Below are positions 22,661-30,338 of a stretch of 64,000 nt of DNA, in pieces (the first letter of the stretch is position 1; each line of letters begins with the position of its first letter). The stretch is from Symbiodinium sp. CCMP2592. Lineage: Eukaryota; Sar; Dinophyceae; Suessiales; Symbiodiniaceae. The stretch lies in NCBI GenBank assembly GCA_905221615.1, contig CAJNDT010000126.1, forward strand, positions 124,001 to 188,000, in the 5' to 3' direction. The position numbers were made by a program, and so were the translations under genes. Below the pieces are notes generated by a model that had not been told where the DNA came from, made no database searches, and saw only the letters and a program-made list of their open reading frames with translations.

Positions 22661-22705
22661 GTTTGGTGCGCTCGACCGCGATACCTATATCCAGCAGCAC
22701 ATCCA
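22661..22705 (+). CDS. Candidate host half-exon, module B copy 5 (5' half)
   Basis: After CTGAG| the + strand encodes F-G-A-L-D-R-D-T-Y-I-Q-Q-H-I-H, ending CACAG|GAGG, a possible GA donor. The matching second half lies at 23442-23488. The break falls after I-H, at the same codon as in module B copy 1, while copies 2, 3, 4 and 6 are uninterrupted there. Confidence 0.45.
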
Positions 22706-23334
22706 CAGGAGGCCACTCACCCTCAACCCCTGAACCCTAAGCCCTAAACCTTTAGATCCCTAAACCCCAGGACCCTCTAAACCCCCGAAACCCCCTAAAC
22801 CCCTAAACCCCCGAAATCCCCGAAAAAGCTCATCCCTGCAAACCCCCCTCAGTCCCGAAAGCTGCTGTTGCTCGAATCCTTGGGCCCTTGACCGGACCCT
22901 TGATTGAGGGTTTAGGGTTTAGGTTTAGGAGTGAGCTTTGAAGGTTTCAGAGTGCTTGTTATGCGAAGCGTTTTGCTCGGCTTTGATATTTCAGGCTCTT
23001 CCATGCCTTGAGACGCGCATTCCAGGCCCGAAACCTTTGCCCTATAGTGGAGTCAATGGAGTTTGATGCCACCCAAACTCCAAGACCAAGGCACTTTGGC
23101 TTTTGTTGCCCATACGGGTTCCTTTCAGGTTCATGTAAGGGCTCCTTTAAGGGCAAGAGCTTTTCTAAAGGGATCATTGTGCGCGCATCCTGGACGTGTT
23201 TGGTAGAAATCATGTGCCGAGTTTTCGGTGGAACAAAGCCCCAATTTGAGCCCTGATTAATTTGGGCTTCAAAACCGAAAGGCCCAACCCTGAGCCCCCA
23301 AGCTATCTATCTAAATGTAAACAGGTACATAAAT

Positions 23335-23425
23335 AAATATACGTATACATATATATATGTATATATATACATATGTATATACATATATACACGTAGACAC
23401 GCATGTGTATATGTGTGATATATTA
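23335..23425. repeat. AT/GTAT-rich microsatellite
   Basis: ATATATGTATATAC-type repeats directly upstream of the second half-exon of module B copy 5. Confidence 0.85.
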
Positions 23426-23441
23426 ACGCCTGAAGCCAACA

Positions 23442-23488
23442 AGGCTGCATCATAACGTCGCCAGCCTGCCCGACGAGGCTCACTTCTT
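23442..23488 (+). CDS. Candidate host half-exon, module B copy 5 (3' half)
   Basis: After ACAAG| the + strand encodes (R)-L-H-H-N-V-A-S-L-P-D-E-A-H-F-L, aligning with K-L-H-P-Q-I-T-H-M-S-D-E-D. Joined after H it completes the module begun at 22661, with the Arg codon split AG|G across the intron. More diverged than the other copies. Confidence 0.35.
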
Positions 23489-23518
23489 GTGTTTCAGTTT
23501 CGCATAGTTAGTTTGTAA

Positions 23519-23624
23519 TGTAGGAACCTGATGAAGAAATCTTGGGCGTTTATTAGGGTTCCGTAATAGAGATCCTCCTATTCTGGGGTTATAGACGCAG
23601 GCTTTGCTAATCAGGTTCCTACAT
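23519..23624. repeat. Inverted-repeat element with ATGTAGGAACCTGATGAAG ends
   Basis: ATGTAGGAACCTGATGAAGA faces GCTAATCAGGTTCCTACAT. A truncated relative lies at 11205-11262. Confidence 0.75.
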
Positions 23625-23966
23625 GAATAGAAACCAGAAAGCTGGAGCATCATTATCCTCATTCCCTTGAGGTAAAGTCTAGGGAATTCCAGCAGTTATC
23701 ATCCTTAAAGCGTGTTCCAACTTTCTGTGGTTGCTTTAGACTTTCTGCGTTACTGAAGACTTTGAGGTTTACTCTGGCGCCTTTGAGGGTTGCTTTAAGG
23801 TTTACGATGAGGGTTGCAATGTCTATGGTTCAAGAAGGGTTTAGGGTTGAGGGAGGCGTCGGGGATACTATTGTTCACCTATGTTTTCGTGTTCGGAGCA
23901 CAGAGGGTTGGGTGCTTGGGGTTCAACGGAGCTTTCAACCCAGAAGATTCACCTATGCCTCAGATT

Positions 23967-24061
23967 GTGAACAGGGGAACTTTCAACTTTTTGGCCTTAT
24001 ATATTAGCTCTATCTTAGAAAGTTTGAACTTTTTGGGGCCCGGTTGTTGAAGAAGAGAGAT
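23967..24061. repeat. 95-bp dispersed repeat, copy 2
   Basis: More than 90% like 13180-13274 by eye, including the AACTTTCAACTTTTTGGCCT start and GGTTGTTGAAGAAGAGAG end. Confidence 0.8.
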
Positions 24062-24182
24062 GCGGGCCTAGTCCTTCTGGCTGGGGTCAGCGGGCGGGAC
24101 ATCCGCAGCCTGCCCAGGCTAGCTTGGGATGTCAAGAGACACACATCGAGTCGCCAACTCCTTGCAGCGGGCAGATCTCTTG

Positions 24183-24286
24183 TGGGAGTTTCCGAAACTT
24201 AGGGGTACCTTATTTTGGGGTCCCTAAAATAAGGATCCTACTAATCAGGGTACTATATTAGGGTCCCCTACTTTCGGAAATTCCCA
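24183..24286. repeat. TTTCCGAAAATTAGGG-family element, short form
   Basis: TGGGAGTTTCCGAAACTTAG faces CCTACTTTCGGAAATTCCCA. Confidence 0.8.
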
Positions 24287-24420
24287 TGTCGATAAGCGCT
24301 GGAGATGCGGGCAAGGCGACCTTTGCCACCTCGTCAGCTTTGGGGCGGACTTCGGTTTCGCGGGCGAAGTACAAGTAGCTTGGGACTCTGAGGGGGGCTA
24401 TATGGGAACTATATTATAAT

Positions 24421-24515
24421 GGCCTTAAAATAATTAGAATACGGTATTTTGAGGCCCATTATACTATAAGTATAACAAGGAGCCCCCAAAATAGTAGGGG
24501 CACTTATTACGGCCC
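24421..24515. repeat. GGCCTTAATAATTA-family element, copy 6
   Basis: GGCCTTAAAATAATTAGAAT with CCCATTATACTATAAGTATA and CAAAATAGTAGGGGCAC. Confidence 0.6.
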
Positions 24516-24602
24516 TGATCTTTTTGGCATCAACTGCGGAAGTGGGAGGCCCACCCCCTGAGCCCTGCCCCCAGCCTTACACCTTAAAGCCCAAAGTCCT
24601 CG

Positions 24603-24840
24603 ACTTAGGGGTACTTAGAAATGTTTGTTAATTTTTGGTTATTATAAATCCCTAACAAACAGCTATAATTATATAATTTTTGCTACTAAGTTCAGTATAG
24701 TAAACCTTACAGTAGAAGCCAGAAAGTTGGAATATCATTATCGTAACCCCTTTAAGGTAAATTATAGGGGATCCTACCATTAATCCATATTCCAAGTTTC
24801 TGGAGTTCCCTTTAAAGTGCAAAGTCCTAGAGGCGTCCTA
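24603..24840. repeat. Dispersed repeat with GGGTACTTAGAAAT ... AACAGCTATAAT, copy 1
   Basis: Shares TTAGGGGTACTTAGAAAT, TTTTTGGTTATTATAAATCC, AACAGCTATAATTA and TTCAGTATAGT with 58262-58378 and, in part, with 22130-22240. The right half, with CCAGAAAGTTGGAATATCAT, also resembles 23630-23730. Confidence 0.6.
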
Positions 24841-24895
24841 AACCCTCGTCGCCCAAGGTTCCGGCCCGACCAATTCCGCTCCCCCAGCACAAAAA

Positions 24896-25093
24896 TGGGA
24901 GTTTCCGAAAATTAGCGGTTCCTTTAAAGGGATCATTTAAGGGTTCCTTAAAGGGATATCTATGGGGGTTCTATAGACGGTTTAAGGTCTAGAGTTTCCG
25001 AAAATTTGGGGTACCTTATTCTGGGGTTCCTTATAATAAGGATCCTACTATTTAGGGTACTATATTAGGGTCCCCTATTTTCGGAAACTCCCA
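24896..25093. repeat. TTTCCGAAAATTAGGG-family element, long form copy 3
   Basis: TGGGAGTTTCCGAAAATTAG faces CCCTATTTTCGGAAACTCCCA, with an internal end copy near 24990. Confidence 0.85.
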
Positions 25094-25109
25094 AATGATA
25101 AAGGGGGCT

Positions 25110-25196
25110 TAGAGAATTGCCTCTACTATTTTGGGGGGCATTTTGTTATACTTATAGTATAATGGGCCCCAAGACCCTATTGTCATTATTAAAGCC
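25110..25196. repeat. GGCCTTAATAATTA-family element, copy 7
   Basis: GAATTGCCTCTACTATTTTG, ACTTATAGTATAATGGGCCC and CATTATTAAAGCC in family order. Confidence 0.55.
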
Positions 25197-25561
25197 ATAT
25201 ATTAAACAAACTCTAAACCTGACCTCGGGGAGCTGAAAAGCTCCTTGGAACGCTGAAGCGCCTCACCCCGAGACCTCCAAGAAGCCCTAAACCCCAAACC
25301 CAACCCTCCAACCCCTAAACCCGAAAGCATCACAAAGCCTTAAACCCCAAACCCAACCCCCCAACCCCTAAACCCGAAAGCATCACAAAGCCTTAAACCC
25401 CAAACCCAACCCCCTATACCCTAAACCCGGCACCGCAAAAAGCGTAAAACCCCTTGCATCAGAGGATGTCGTCCACGTCGGCAGACAGAGCCCTTCTGCC
25501 GAGATGGGTTTGACGTTGCGGCAACTGAAGGGTGCGCTCATTGGGTTCAGGGATTTAGGTT

Positions 25562-25671
25562 TACCTTAACCTACCCATATATATATATATATTATTTGTA
25601 CATATACATATATATATATATATATATACATTGGAAAAGGTAGGTTTTGGTGGGTTAAGGTAGGGTTTGGG
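25562..25671. repeat. AT microsatellite inside an inverted-repeat frame
   Basis: TACCTTAACCTACCCATATA at the left and AAGGTAGGTTTTGGTGGGTT with AAGGTA at the right flank two (AT)n runs; related to the CCTTAACCCTGAAG family. Confidence 0.7.
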
Positions 25672-25911
25672 CCTTAGGCTTTGATGGTTTGGGGCTTCAG
25701 TGGTTTCGGGTTTAGTACTGTAGGGTTCGCGAGGCTGTGGGGTTTAGGATTGTTTTAGGGGTTTGGGGTTTATTGCTCAGGAGGGGTTTGGAGTTTAGGG
25801 TTTAGTTTTTAGGCTTTGGGGATTTCTCTTCATAGGGATCCTGCTTCTTTGCTGCTCCTCATTTGGTTTCGATGTTCCAAGCTGCGCAGGGAGATAGGTC
25901 TGGGGCGGGGC

Positions 25912-25916
25912 GTTAG
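25912..25916. repeat. Putative target-site duplication GTTAG, left
   Basis: GTTAG lies immediately left of the terminal AGCA of the large inverted repeat, and the same five bases follow the right end at 56332-56336. Five bases alone are weak evidence; the exact abutment on both sides is what makes it credible. It assumes a tandem AGCA duplication at the right end. Confidence 0.5.
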
Positions 25917-26140
25917 AGCAGATGCTAACCCCACACCTCACATCCTATACTCCCCCCTATGCTTTTACACCAATTCTCTAACCACCTAATAAACCGACCT
26001 TCCTGATACAACCCAAACCAAAAGCACTACCTACATCCACCACCTTGCCACAATCCTGACCCACAAAAACCGAAAGCACCAGCTAACCCCACACCTCACA
26101 TCCTATACTCCCCCCTACACTTTTACCTCATTTCTCAACC
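25917..26140 (+). repeat. Left terminal inverted repeat of the composite element
   Basis: Begins AGCAGATGCTAACCCCACAC. The first 182 bp match the right end exactly, then about 40 bp with several mismatches. The terminal motif GCTAACCCCACACCTCAC is repeated inside the arm at 26082, about 158 bp inward, so the arm itself has a direct-repeat structure. Confidence 0.9.
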
Positions 26141-26561
26141 CACACCCCAAATCAACCTCGCCAAAACCCATATCACAAGCAAAACCGCCAAAACCCAAAG
26201 CACAAACCAAAACACAAAGCACTCCCCAACTCAGCACCAGACCCCAAAGCAAAAAACAAAATCAAAAGAACCTCCCTTCCCCCACATCTCAACCCTCCAA
26301 AACACCAAAACCCAAAGCACTCCCCAACTCAGCACCAAACCCCAAAGAAAAAAACAAAATCAAAAGAACCTCCCTTCCCCCACATCTCAACCCTCCAAAA
26401 CACCAAAACCCAAAGCACTCCCCAACTCAGCACCAAACCCCAAAGCAAAAAACAAAATCAAAACAACCGACCTTACCCCGCACCTCACAACACACAACAC
26501 CAAAAACCCATAAAGACATAACCCCCCAATACAGAAGCCAACCCCAAAAATCTTTATCCCT
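26141..26561. repeat. Left subterminal C/A-rich repeats, including a 98-bp tandem repeat
   Basis: Words such as AAAGCACTCCCCAACTCAGC recur at 26217, 26315 and 26413 with a 98-bp period (about 2.5 units). The strand is almost free of G, like the right arm read on its opposite strand (CCCAAAGCACC words, reverse complement of 55960-56100). Sequence composition changes near 26560. Confidence 0.85.
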
Positions 26562-26770
26562 GAACCACGTTTAAATGCTACGTGCGGCTTCTCGGTGCTA
26601 CAACTCAACAGCGGAAAAGGTCTGCCTGGCTTGTTTATCGGACCGCAACAGGAAGCTAGCCTTGCCCATCAGCGCATACAAGCTGGAAGCCCAGTTTCAG
26701 CGTTCGACTCGGACCGCAGACGAGCGGCTCAGTTCGCCATAGTAATTGATCTGACTTTGCTGCGTGCACC

Positions 26771-27676
26771 ATGCGCGTTCTGAGCCATAGATTTGCTCGG
26801 ATTTGTATTTGTGCCTTCGGTCATGTAATCTGCAGCCATGTCGTGTGGCCAGACGGCTTTGTGGCACGCATGAAAGCTCCTTCAAAGCCTCTGACCGTGC
26901 GAGGGTGTCAGGCAAAATCAGCGGAAGCATGGGAAGAGCTAGCGCAGCTAGCGGACGAACTGGCCAAAGAAAATGACCAAGACAGAAAGAAGCTGCTTCT
27001 GCGCGTCCTGGCTGCAGAGATGAAGGCGCAGACCCAGGCTGCGGAGATGAAGGCGCAGACCCAGGCTGCAGAGATGAAGGCGCAGACCCAGGCTGCGGAG
27101 ATGAAGACCCAGGCTGCAGAGATGAAGGCGCAGACCCAGGCTGCAGAGATGAAGGCGCAGACCCAGGCTGCAGAGATGAAGGCGCAGACCCAGGCTGCAG
27201 AGATGAAGGTGCTGGAGGAGAAGATGAAGGCTGTGACCAAGGATCTTGCGGCCATAAAGGGGGAACTGACTGCCCGCGCCATGCTTGATCGCGCCGTGGG
27301 CAAAATCAGGCAGGAGGACTCGGCTTCTGGGAGCACATCGTCAATCCTACAACGGTTGTCGAATCACTCAGGCGATATGGCGAACTTCTTGAACCGTTCT
27401 GTTCAGGAGTGCACGCCTCCAGGCACCATTCCTGGCGTGTTCTTGATCACCCTCGGTGGTACGGACCTGGCATCAGAGCGAGCCGCTCCCTCAATGCAGC
27501 GCAGATCTGCGTTCTTCAGAAGCTCGCCCAACAGGAAGGCTTCTTGCTCATCACAGACGATGACGAGGATGACTCAGAGGACATCTGAAGCATTGAAGAG
27601 GCGATCGAGTGAAGTTCCGCGTTCAGGCGCAATAGCCCAAACGACATACAAGACTGCCCTGCAAGTGTCGCGTTGA
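26771..27676 (+). CDS. Coiled-coil protein with nine-residue repeats (unknown, possibly frameshifted)
   Basis: Opens at ATG 26771; a second ATG at 26870 precedes a more protein-like stretch (M-K-A-P-S-K-P-L-T-V-R). After an acidic helix come seven or eight copies of A-E-M-K-A-Q-T-Q-A (about 27015-27205), one copy shortened, then a Lys/Glu-rich helix and S-I-L-Q-R-L-S. The repeats predict a long coiled coil. Near 27470 the neighbouring frame becomes more convincing (G-P-G-I-R-A-S-R-S-L-N-A-A-Q, then L-L-I-T-D-D-D-E-D-D-S-E-D-I and a stop at 27587), while this frame becomes Arg/Ser-rich. A frameshift or an unrecognised intron near 27440-27480 is therefore likely. It lies inside the composite element, 300 bp before the spliced leader and LINE. 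No known family recognised. Confidence 0.45.
   Translation: MRVLSHRFARICICAFGHVICSHVVWPDGFVARMKAPSKPLTVRGCQAKSAEAWEELAQLADELAKENDQDRKKLLLRVLAAEMKAQTQAAEMKAQTQAAEMKAQTQAAEMKTQAAEMKAQTQAAEMKAQTQAAEMKAQTQAAEMKVLEEKMKAVTKDLAAIKGELTARAMLDRAVGKIRQEDSASGSTSSILQRLSNHSGDMANFLNRSVQECTPPGTIPGVFLITLGGTDLASERAAPSMQRRSAFFRSSPNRKASCSSQTMTRMTQRTSEALKRRSSEVPRSGAIAQTTYKTALQVSR
27009..27210 (+). repeat. 27-bp tandem coding repeat
   Basis: Unit GCAGAGATGAAGGCGCAGAC followed by CCAGGCT, about seven copies with very few differences; one copy has lost three codons. The near-identity implies recent expansion or homogenisation. Confidence 0.9.
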
Positions 27677-27845
27677 CACTGCCTGCGGCTGAGCCCTGAT
27701 GTAAAAGACCGGAATGAGAGCGCGACCGAGGAAAATGGCAGTGTGATGTGCCAGCAGACTTGGGTGCAGTTTCGGCAGTGCTTCTCAGCTCTAAGCCCCT
27801 AAGCCCTAACCCCTTGCCCCAAAAAACGCCACTTAGCACCCCGCC

Positions 27846-27905
27846 AGGTCATCATCTACATCAACGGCACTCACGCAGACAACTTCGTGGCACGAGTGCG
27901 CCCTT
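27846..27905 (+). CDS. Possible exon fragment upstream of the spliced leader
   Basis: Encodes Q-V-I-I-Y-I-N-G-T-H-A-D-N-F-V-A-R-V-R-P, a plausible coding stretch directly followed by TTAGGGTTTAGGGT. Related to D-G-F-V-A-R-M-K-A-P inside the frame at 26771. Borders unknown. Confidence 0.25.
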
Positions 27906-27917
27906 AGGGTTTAGGGT

Positions 27918-27939
27918 TCCGTAGCCATTTTGGCTCAAG
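27918..27939 (+). other. Dinoflagellate spliced-leader sequence fixed in genomic DNA
   Basis: All 22 positions match the dinoflagellate spliced leader; the core reads CCGTAGCCATTTTGGCTCAA. It is normally added to mRNA 5' ends by trans-splicing from a short SL RNA gene. Here it sits 38 bp before the ATG of the methyltransferase frame and is preceded by TTTAGGGT, with no SL-RNA donor site GT after AAG in the SL-gene form (GTGTCG follows). The best reading is that a trans-spliced LINE transcript was reverse-transcribed and inserted. Confidence 0.9.
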
Positions 27940-27977
27940 TGTCGTTGCCCTTCGTGTAGAAGGGTGCAGACTGGGCC

Positions 27978-30284
27978 ATGGCTGATAACCACTATGATCA
28001 TCTCCTAGATAACTGGAGCCGCCTTCGAAAGATCAGCGAGCATTTGAGCCCTCTTTTGACTGGAAGTACGGTGAATATCTTGGCCATTCCCTTTGATGAA
28101 CCGGTCTTCCAACAGGAGCGGGTACTGGTCAGGGCCTACGTTGCTTCAGCTCAGGGTGCCGCACCGGAAGGGCAAGCCACCACCAAGGTCGTGCTTCTGC
28201 TTCGGGCAGGGGACTGGACAGCGGTATCGACTTGCTCAGGGCCCCTTCGTATCTTGCAAGCGACTCTGGGATGTGAGGATCAACAGCTAGTTCTGGATTG
28301 CACGGGAATACAGTCGGTCGTGGTTGCAACTTGTATGCTACGTAATGATACCAGCCTTGAGGTGGCAGAGATCTTCAGCGGGGGTTTTGCTGGCTGGACA
28401 CAAGCGATCTACGTATTGCACCAGCAAGGGCTGCCCATTAGTACAGCCTGGACTCTGGACATTGACCCAGACTGCTCTGACATGCTCCGCTACCATCATG
28501 CATCCTGGAGTGAAGTGCACAACTTGGAGGGTCTCCGGGAGGTTCCGCAAGATGCGACAATGCATCTCTGCACCGACATCAATGCCAATTGGTGGCTTCG
28601 TGTGTTTCAGGATCGCCCTGTCAGTGTAGCCTGTGTGTCGGCGCCCTGCCAGCCGTGGTCAAGTGCAGGGTCTGAACAAGGACTGTTGTCAGAGGACGGC
28701 CGGCTGCTGCTTCGGGCGGCAGATATACTTGGCACATTCCAGGTTCCTTTTGTGCTTTTGGAGCAAGTTGCAAATTTCCCGCTTCACCCGCATTTCAGGA
28801 CTGTAATGAAGGCTTGGGACCAGGCTGGCTACCGGATACAGTGGCAGGCCTCTCTTAATCTCCTTGACGTTCTGCCGGGGCAGAGGGTTCGGTTCTTTAT
28901 AGTTTTCCAACATGCCTCGCACACGACCACAAAGTGTCTTGAGATGGGTGCCTGGACGACGAGCAAACGCATGAACCTGGGACAGGCTAAAGTCTTGTTC
29001 CCCCTGCCGCCATCACTACGTAGTGCCTGCACACCCAGCACAGACGTATTGGCAGAATACATGGACCCCTACTATGTGCCTAGCCCCCGCCAAGCGCACC
29101 TGCGCCCGCAAAGCCCGGCCCAATACCGCCTCCGCACTGCCCATGATGTTGCAGGTGTCTTTGTTGCGCAATACCAGTACCAGCACGAGCTGCCACCACT
29201 GCAGAAGCAGAAGGGCATACTTGGATGCCTTCTCCAGCAGGCGGGTTGCACCAGATTCTTCTCAGGACCTGAGATTGCTGCAATACATGGTGCCACGCTT
29301 CCCACGTTCCTGCATTCCGACCGGCGCACACAGATGCGCTTGCTGGGCAACGCGGTCGCTGTTCCGCAAGCAGTTGTACCTTTGATTCAAGCATGCTGCC
29401 GTTGGGGTGTCGCGGACACTCCAGAGCCGGCCGAGGCCGTTTCTTGGTGTCTGCAGTCCCGCCTGCATAGTCAGAACAGCGTGTTGATGCCCTTTGGGGA
29501 GGACTGGGTTCTTTGCCACCATTCACAGACTGAGCAGGTTCTGCAGGCACATGCTGCGCACAGCCCTTTGACGTTGCATGCAGAAGCACCGGATGCTTTC
29601 GTGCCGATTGCCTGCCAAGTCGGCTCCGCGACCTTCCGCGTACTTGCACCAACTGATGTGGACCTTCGGAGCCTCTTGTCTTTTGTCGGTTGCACGACCT
29701 CAACGGTCACCCAGGGTGCCACCACAGGCCTCACAGCTCCTGATGAAACGATTCGACTCCGCTCTCCACCGGAGCTCAACTGCAATGGAGTTATAGGCAG
29801 CACAGGCCCCCAATCCGGCTTCTCTCTGATACTTACGGAGACTGAGCTCGTCGTCACCGAGCTCCACACGCCCCGCTCGTGGTCGCAGCTGCTCAACGTT
29901 TTCCAGCAGCTGGCCCCGGGCCAAGCAGACCTTGCACTGTTCTCCACCACTGGCCAAAGACTTCATCGCACGGCCGAGTTTCAGACATGCATGATCGCAG
30001 TTGCAGAGGACCCCGAGGTCCCCATCTTCCCGCTCAGCACTTTGGTGCCCTGCCTGCATGGTCTTCAGCTCCGTCGTCAGGATGCCACGTTGCAGCTTGA
30101 GGTTGAGGCCGGCGTTGCTGCACACATGTGGCTTGCGATGCCCTTTCACCTGCTATATGCTTTGGGCTGGTCTTCGGAGGAGCTCGATTTTCCCCCGCCA
30201 AGGGATAGCACTGCCACCTTTGTCATGCGACCCAGCCGGCTGGTGGCAATGTCAGTTGATCTCCTTCACGAGCAGTGGCGCTAG
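27978..30284 (+). CDS. C5-cytosine DNA methyltransferase domain of the LINE polyprotein
   Basis: Transfers a methyl group from S-adenosylmethionine to cytosine C5 in DNA. Motifs in family order: motif I E-I-F-S-G-G-F-A-G-W (residues 131-140, SAM binding), motif IV P-C-Q-P-W-S (223-228, catalytic Cys224), motif VI as E-Q-V (262-264; ENV in most enzymes, Glu kept), motif VIII Q-R-V-R (302-305), and motif X G-N-A-V-A-V-P-Q (457-464). About 300 residues follow with no recognised domain. The ATG lies 38 bp after the spliced leader. The frame ends in TAG at 30282-30284, but the same frame stays open downstream without any near ATG, so the stop may be a nonsense mutation or a read-through site in one polyprotein. 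In such LINEs the enzyme is proposed to affect methylation of the element's own DNA; that role is inferred. Confidence 0.85.
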   Translation: MADNHYDHLLDNWSRLRKISEHLSPLLTGSTVNILAIPFDEPVFQQERVLVRAYVASAQGAAPEGQATTKVVLLLRAGDWTAVSTCSGPLRILQATLGCEDQQLVLDCTGIQSVVVATCMLRNDTSLEVAEIFSGGFAGWTQAIYVLHQQGLPISTAWTLDIDPDCSDMLRYHHASWSEVHNLEGLREVPQDATMHLCTDINANWWLRVFQDRPVSVACVSAPCQPWSSAGSEQGLLSEDGRLLLRAADILGTFQVPFVLLEQVANFPLHPHFRTVMKAWDQAGYRIQWQASLNLLDVLPGQRVRFFIVFQHASHTTTKCLEMGAWTTSKRMNLGQAKVLFPLPPSLRSACTPSTDVLAEYMDPYYVPSPRQAHLRPQSPAQYRLRTAHDVAGVFVAQYQYQHELPPLQKQKGILGCLLQQAGCTRFFSGPEIAAIHGATLPTFLHSDRRTQMRLLGNAVAVPQAVVPLIQACCRWGVADTPEPAEAVSWCLQSRLHSQNSVLMPFGEDWVLCHHSQTEQVLQAHAAHSPLTLHAEAPDAFVPIACQVGSATFRVLAPTDVDLRSLLSFVGCTTSTVTQGATTGLTAPDETIRLRSPPELNCNGVIGSTGPQSGFSLILTETELVVTELHTPRSWSQLLNVFQQLAPGQADLALFSTTGQRLHRTAEFQTCMIAVAEDPEVPIFPLSTLVPCLHGLQLRRQDATLQLEVEAGVAAHMWLAMPFHLLYALGWSSEELDFPPPRDSTATFVMRPSRLVAMSVDLLHEQWR

Positions 30285-30338
30285 TGGTTTGTTGTTGCCC
30301 GCCTTGAAGCGCTGGCAGACTCCTCCGGCACAGCACTG

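Larger units (their letters stand above)
9600..25911. other. Non-coding host sequence with candidate exons, telomere-like tracts and inverted-repeat elements
   Basis: No complete gene is visible in these 16 kb. Individual features are listed separately: candidate module A and B exons, about twenty MITE-like elements, CCCTAAA/TTTAGGG tracts and AT or CAT microsatellites. The longest open frame without repeats, on the - strand at 16036-16530, shows no domain and no coding bias that I can see. Sequence just left of 25912 is ordinary host sequence with degenerate telomere-like words. Confidence 0.6.
26562..27917. other. GC-rich segment between the viral left arm and the LINE
   Basis: Composition is host-like and unlike the viral DNA on either side. 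It holds one coiled-coil frame (26771-27676) with 27-bp repeats, a CCCTAA-like word near 27800, a possible exon at 27846-27905 and TTAGGGTTTAGGGT directly before the spliced leader. D-G-F-V-A-R-M-K-A-P (26852 on) and D-N-F-V-A-R-V-R-P (27878 on) look like two versions of one short protein motif. Its origin is unclear: captured host DNA, an older retrocopy, or LINE 5' sequence. Confidence 0.5.
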
